This document shows, piece after piece, positions 5,530 to 6,523 of a stretch of 6,523 bases of DNA. A model generated the notes under the pieces. The model saw only the letters and a program-made list of their open reading frames with translations, was not told the DNA's origin and did no database searches. Origin of the DNA: Clostridiales bacterium (GTDB lineage: Bacteria > Bacillota > Clostridia > Oscillospirales > Oscillospiraceae); NCBI GenBank assembly GCA_003522945.1, contig DPHR01000173.1, forward strand, positions 443 to 6,965, in the 5' to 3' direction. The first letter of the stretch is position 1. Each line of letters begins with the position of its first letter. The translations under genes and the position numbers were made by a program.

Positions 5530-6523
5530 ATGGGAAAATATTTCGGCACCGACGGTTTCCGCGGCAAGGCCGGCGAGGTATTGACCGCCGAGCACGCCTT
5601 CAGAACCGGCCGTTTTCTCGGCTGGTATTACGCAAACCGTCATACGAGCGGCACGGCCCGCATCGTCATCGGCAAGGATACGCGCCGCTCCTCCTACATG
5701 TATGAGAGCGCGCTCGCCGCGGGCATCACGTCCTCCGGCGCGGACGCCTATCTTCTGCACGTTACAACGACGCCCTGCGTCAGCTTCATCACGCGCACCG
5801 AAAACTTTGACTGCGGCGTGATGATCTCCGCGAGCCACAATCCCTACTGGGACAACGGCATCAAGCTCATGAACGGCGTCGGCGAGAAGATGGACGACGC
5901 GCTGCAGGACGAGCTCGAAGCCTACATCGACGGCGATCCCAACAGCATTCCCTGGGCGGTCGAGGACAAGATCGGCCGCACGATCGACTTTTACTCCGGC
6001 CGCAACCGCTACATCGGCTATCTCACGAGCATCGCCACCCGCTCGTTCGGCGACCGCAAGGTAGCGCTCGACTGCTCGAACGGCAGCGCGTGGATGATCG
6101 GCCGCGCCGTGTTCGACGCGCTCGGCGCCAAGACGTACGTCATCAACGATAAGCCTGACGGCGTGAACGTGAACCTGCGCTGCGGCTCGACCCACATTGA
6201 GGGATTGCAGCAGTATGTCCGTGAAAACAAGCTCGATGTCGGCTTTGCCTTTGACGGCGACGCCGACCGCTGTCTCGCTGTGGACGAGCTCGGCAATGTG
6301 GTGAACGGCGATCAGATCATGTACATCTGCGCCAAGCACATGAAGGCCAACGGCCAGCTGCCGAGCAATACCGTCGTCACGACGATCATGAGCAACTTCG
6401 GTCTTTACAAGGCGTTCGACCGCATCGGCATCGCCTACGAAAAGACCGCCGTGGGCGACCGGTACGTTTACGAGAACATGAAGGCCAACGATCATATGCT
6501 CGGCGGCGAGCAGTCCGGCCACA
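5530..6523 (+). CDS. glmM: Phosphoglucosamine mutase (3' end outside window)
   Basis: This enzyme interconverts glucosamine-6-phosphate and glucosamine-1-phosphate, feeding UDP-GlcNAc and hence peptidoglycan. It belongs to the alpha-D-phosphohexomutase family and is cytosolic. The first 331 codons are present out of roughly 450 usual, and the frame is open to the window edge. MGKYFGTDGFRGKAG is the classic GlmM start. The active phosphoserine is Ser102 in ISASHNP, which by memory is the same number as in E. coli GlmM. The magnesium loop DGDADR is at 242-247, TAVGDRYV at 306-313 and the sugar-binding GGEQSGH at 325-331. The C-terminal phosphate-binding domain is missing only because the window ends. 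GlmM rather than a phosphomannomutase is indicated by the start and by the GGEQSGH loop. It has its own promoter at 5450-5479 and may also receive pyrG read-through. Confidence 0.96.
   Translation, partial: MGKYFGTDGFRGKAGEVLTAEHAFRTGRFLGWYYANRHTSGTARIVIGKDTRRSSYMYESALAAGITSSGADAYLLHVTTTPCVSFITRTENFDCGVMISASHNPYWDNGIKLMNGVGEKMDDALQDELEAYIDGDPNSIPWAVEDKIGRTIDFYSGRNRYIGYLTSIATRSFGDRKVALDCSNGSAWMIGRAVFDALGAKTYVINDKPDGVNVNLRCGSTHIEGLQQYVRENKLDVGFAFDGDADRCLAVDELGNVVNGDQIMYICAKHMKANGQLPSNTVVTTIMSNFGLYKAFDRIGIAYEKTAVGDRYVYENMKANDHMLGGEQSGH

Noticed and set aside
5491..6522. 343-codon open frame antisense to glmM
   Set aside because: Shadow of glmM, whose sense reading has all expected active-site motifs.

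Overview
This window is chromosomal housekeeping sequence from what is most likely a moderately GC-rich member of the Clostridia (Bacillota), perhaps an Oscillospirales-type gut bacterium. The evidence is strong Shine-Dalgarno sites, sigma-A-type promoters in AT-rich gaps between genes with G/C-rich third codon positions, an M18 aminopeptidase of the bacterial apeB length class, and a palindromic intergenic repeat of a kind I recall from gut Clostridia. The taxonomic call is inference. All genes lie on the + strand.

Bases 1-347 hold no large gene but are dense in signals. They contain a two-hairpin repeat (about 4-57), a 10-bp inverted repeat (107-116/132-141) whose right arm contains a -35 box, a perfect-consensus sigma-A promoter (134-162), and a strong intrinsic terminator (187-232) only about 18 nt after the predicted transcription start. 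A 55-codon reading frame (184-351) with its own ribosome site starts just before the terminator stem and ends in an ATGA overlap with guaA. Together this looks like a conditional leader (attenuator) controlling guaA. It is the least ordinary part of the window.

Bases 348-3725 form a tight three-gene unit: guaA (GMP synthetase), a small four-helix GtrA-like membrane protein 10 bp downstream, and an M18 zinc aminopeptidase overlapping it by 4 bp. A GC-rich terminator (3742-3779) follows, with a competing upstream hairpin. It also sits directly in front of pyrG.

Bases 3812-5425 encode pyrG (CTP synthase). Bases 5426-5529 carry a good extended -10 promoter and a ribosome site for glmM (phosphoglucosamine mutase), which begins at 5530 and runs off the right edge after 331 codons.

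Functionally, GuaA and PyrG are both class I glutamine amidotransferases that finish GMP and CTP synthesis. GTP made from GMP is a known allosteric activator of CTP synthase. GlmM makes glucosamine-1-phosphate for UDP-GlcNAc and peptidoglycan, so it draws on the UTP pool that PyrG also consumes. The GtrA-like protein and the peptidase have no obvious pathway link to guaA beyond co-transcription. The protein-coding part is conventional; the interest is in the regulatory gaps.
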